64,000 nt of DNA, from the NCBI GenBank assembly GCA_029237815.1, contig JAQZBP010000006.1:434001-498000 (forward strand), in the 5' to 3' direction. The position numbers were made by a program, and so were the translations under genes. The stretch's first letter is position 1. Every line of letters begins with the position of its first letter. The notes under the pieces are model-generated. The model did not search any database. It was not told where the DNA came from and worked only from the letters and a program-made list of their open reading frames with translations. Below, piece by piece: positions 63,281 to 64,000 of this stretch. The DNA is from Moraxellaceae bacterium. GTDB taxonomy: Bacteria > Pseudomonadota > Gammaproteobacteria > Pseudomonadales > Moraxellaceae.

Positions 63281-64000
63281 ACTTTCTTTTCCTCACCATC
63301 GTCTTCCCCCTCGTCGGCTTCCTGCTGCTGGCGTTCGGCCGCAATCGCCTGCCGGAGAATGCCGCCGCTGCGATTGGCGTCGGCTCCATCGGCCTCTCCG
63401 CGCTGACCACGCTCTGGGTCGGCATCGACTTCACGCAGCACACCCCGGCCGGCGGCGTCTTCACGCAGGAGCTGTGGACCTGGATCAACGCCGGCGGCTT
63501 CGTGCCGAAGTTCGCGCTGCACCTGGACGGCCTCTCGCTCACCATGCTGGGCGTGATCACCGGTGTCGGCTTCTTCATTCACCTGTTCGCGTCCTGGTAC
63601 ATGCGCGGTGAGGAGGGCTACGAGCGCTTCTTCTCCTACATGAACCTGTTCGTCGCCAGCATGCTGGTGCTGGTGCTCGGCAACAGCCTGGTCTCGCTCT
63701 ATCTCGGTTGGGAAGGCGTGGGCCTCTGCTCCTTCCTGCTGATCGGCTTCTACTACAAGGATCCGGCAAACGGGCAGGCGGCGCGCAAGGCCTTCGTGGT
63801 CACGCGTGTCGGTGACACCTTCATGGCCATCGGCCTGTTCATCCTGTTCCGCGAGCTGGGCACGCTGAACATCCAGGAAATCCTCACGCTGGTGCCGCAG
63901 AAGTTCCAGAGCGGAGATCCCGTGCTGTCGCTGGCCGCGCTGCTGCTGCTCGGTGGCGCCGTCGGCAAGTCGGCGCAGCTGCCGCTGCAGACCTGGCTGC
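63277..64000 (+). CDS. nuoL: NADH-quinone oxidoreductase subunit L (3' truncated by window end)
   Basis: About 241 residues are present out of the usual 610-660. [15 protein letters not shown] opens the antiporter-like subunit; [20 protein letters not shown] carries the key glutamate, and [15 protein letters not shown] the conserved lysine. It starts in an ATGA overlap with nuoK. nuoM and nuoN are expected beyond the window. Confidence 0.97.
   Translation, partial: MNFLFLTIVFPLVGFLLLAFGRNRLPENAAAAIGVGSIGLSALTTLWVGIDFTQHTPAGGVFTQELWTWINAGGFVPKFALHLDGLSLTMLGVITGVGFFIHLFASWYMRGEEGYERFFSYMNLFVASMLVLVLGNSLVSLYLGWEGVGLCSFLLIGFYYKDPANGQAARKAFVVTRVGDTFMAIGLFILFRELGTLNIQEILTLVPQKFQSGDPVLSLAALLLLGGAVGKSAQLPLQTWL

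Overview
The window is a GC-rich bacterial chromosome segment centred on the replication origin. The gene order (glmU-glmS, atpIBEFHAGDC, parAB, rsmG-mnmG, mnmE, yidC-yidD-rnpA-rpmH, then dnaA-dnaN-recF-gyrB), the fused nuoCD gene and the type IV pilins point to a gammaproteobacterium. An AlmA-like monooxygenase, a secreted lipase and many envelope proteins would suit a hydrocarbon- or lipid-using lineage such as Nevskiales/Solimonadaceae. That placement is an inference and was not tested by phylogeny.

Layout. Positions 1-7.7 kb are accessory: the end of an unrecognised secreted protein, a lipoprotein alpha/beta hydrolase, three closely related type IV pilin genes with a secreted lipase between the first two, and an AraC-type regulator. 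Next come uvrD (minus strand), a membrane PAS-PAS-GGDEF-EAL protein (plus), and a minus-strand block with the carbon-starvation/pyruvate transporter cstA, yjiX and a small unknown gene, followed by a NarX/NarL-like two-component pair and an AlmA-like flavin monooxygenase. From 20.5 to 31.2 kb lie glmS, glmU and the complete F1Fo ATP synthase operon. In that operon atpA is broken by a frame disruption that fits a 5-nt deletion. From 31.4 to 35.3 kb four uncharacterised envelope genes separate the ATP synthase operon from parB. Positions 35.3-45.6 kb carry parB, parA, rsmG, mnmG, an HD-domain gene, an MFS transporter, mnmE, yidC, yidD, rnpA and rpmH.

The origin sits between rpmH and dnaA (about 45.84-46.13 kb), with an AT-rich block and two perfect DnaA boxes. 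Housekeeping genes to its left run leftward and those to its right run rightward, so transcription follows replication on both arms. Two perfect ParB-binding (parS) sites lie inside recF and, with parAB 12 kb away, complete a chromosome partition system. The right end (53.3-64.0 kb) is the respiratory complex I operon nuoA-B-CD-E-F-G-H-I-J-K-L. nuoL is cut by the window edge, and a REP-type double hairpin lies between nuoB and nuoCD.

Functionally, the core supplies replication initiation, segregation, tRNA modification, membrane-protein insertion, cell-wall precursor synthesis, NADH oxidation and ATP synthesis. The accessory parts concern surface appendages, lipid/ester hydrolysis, alkane or ketone oxidation, c-di-GMP signalling and carbon-starvation uptake. 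No tRNA or rRNA gene, insertion sequence, prophage or CRISPR array was seen.
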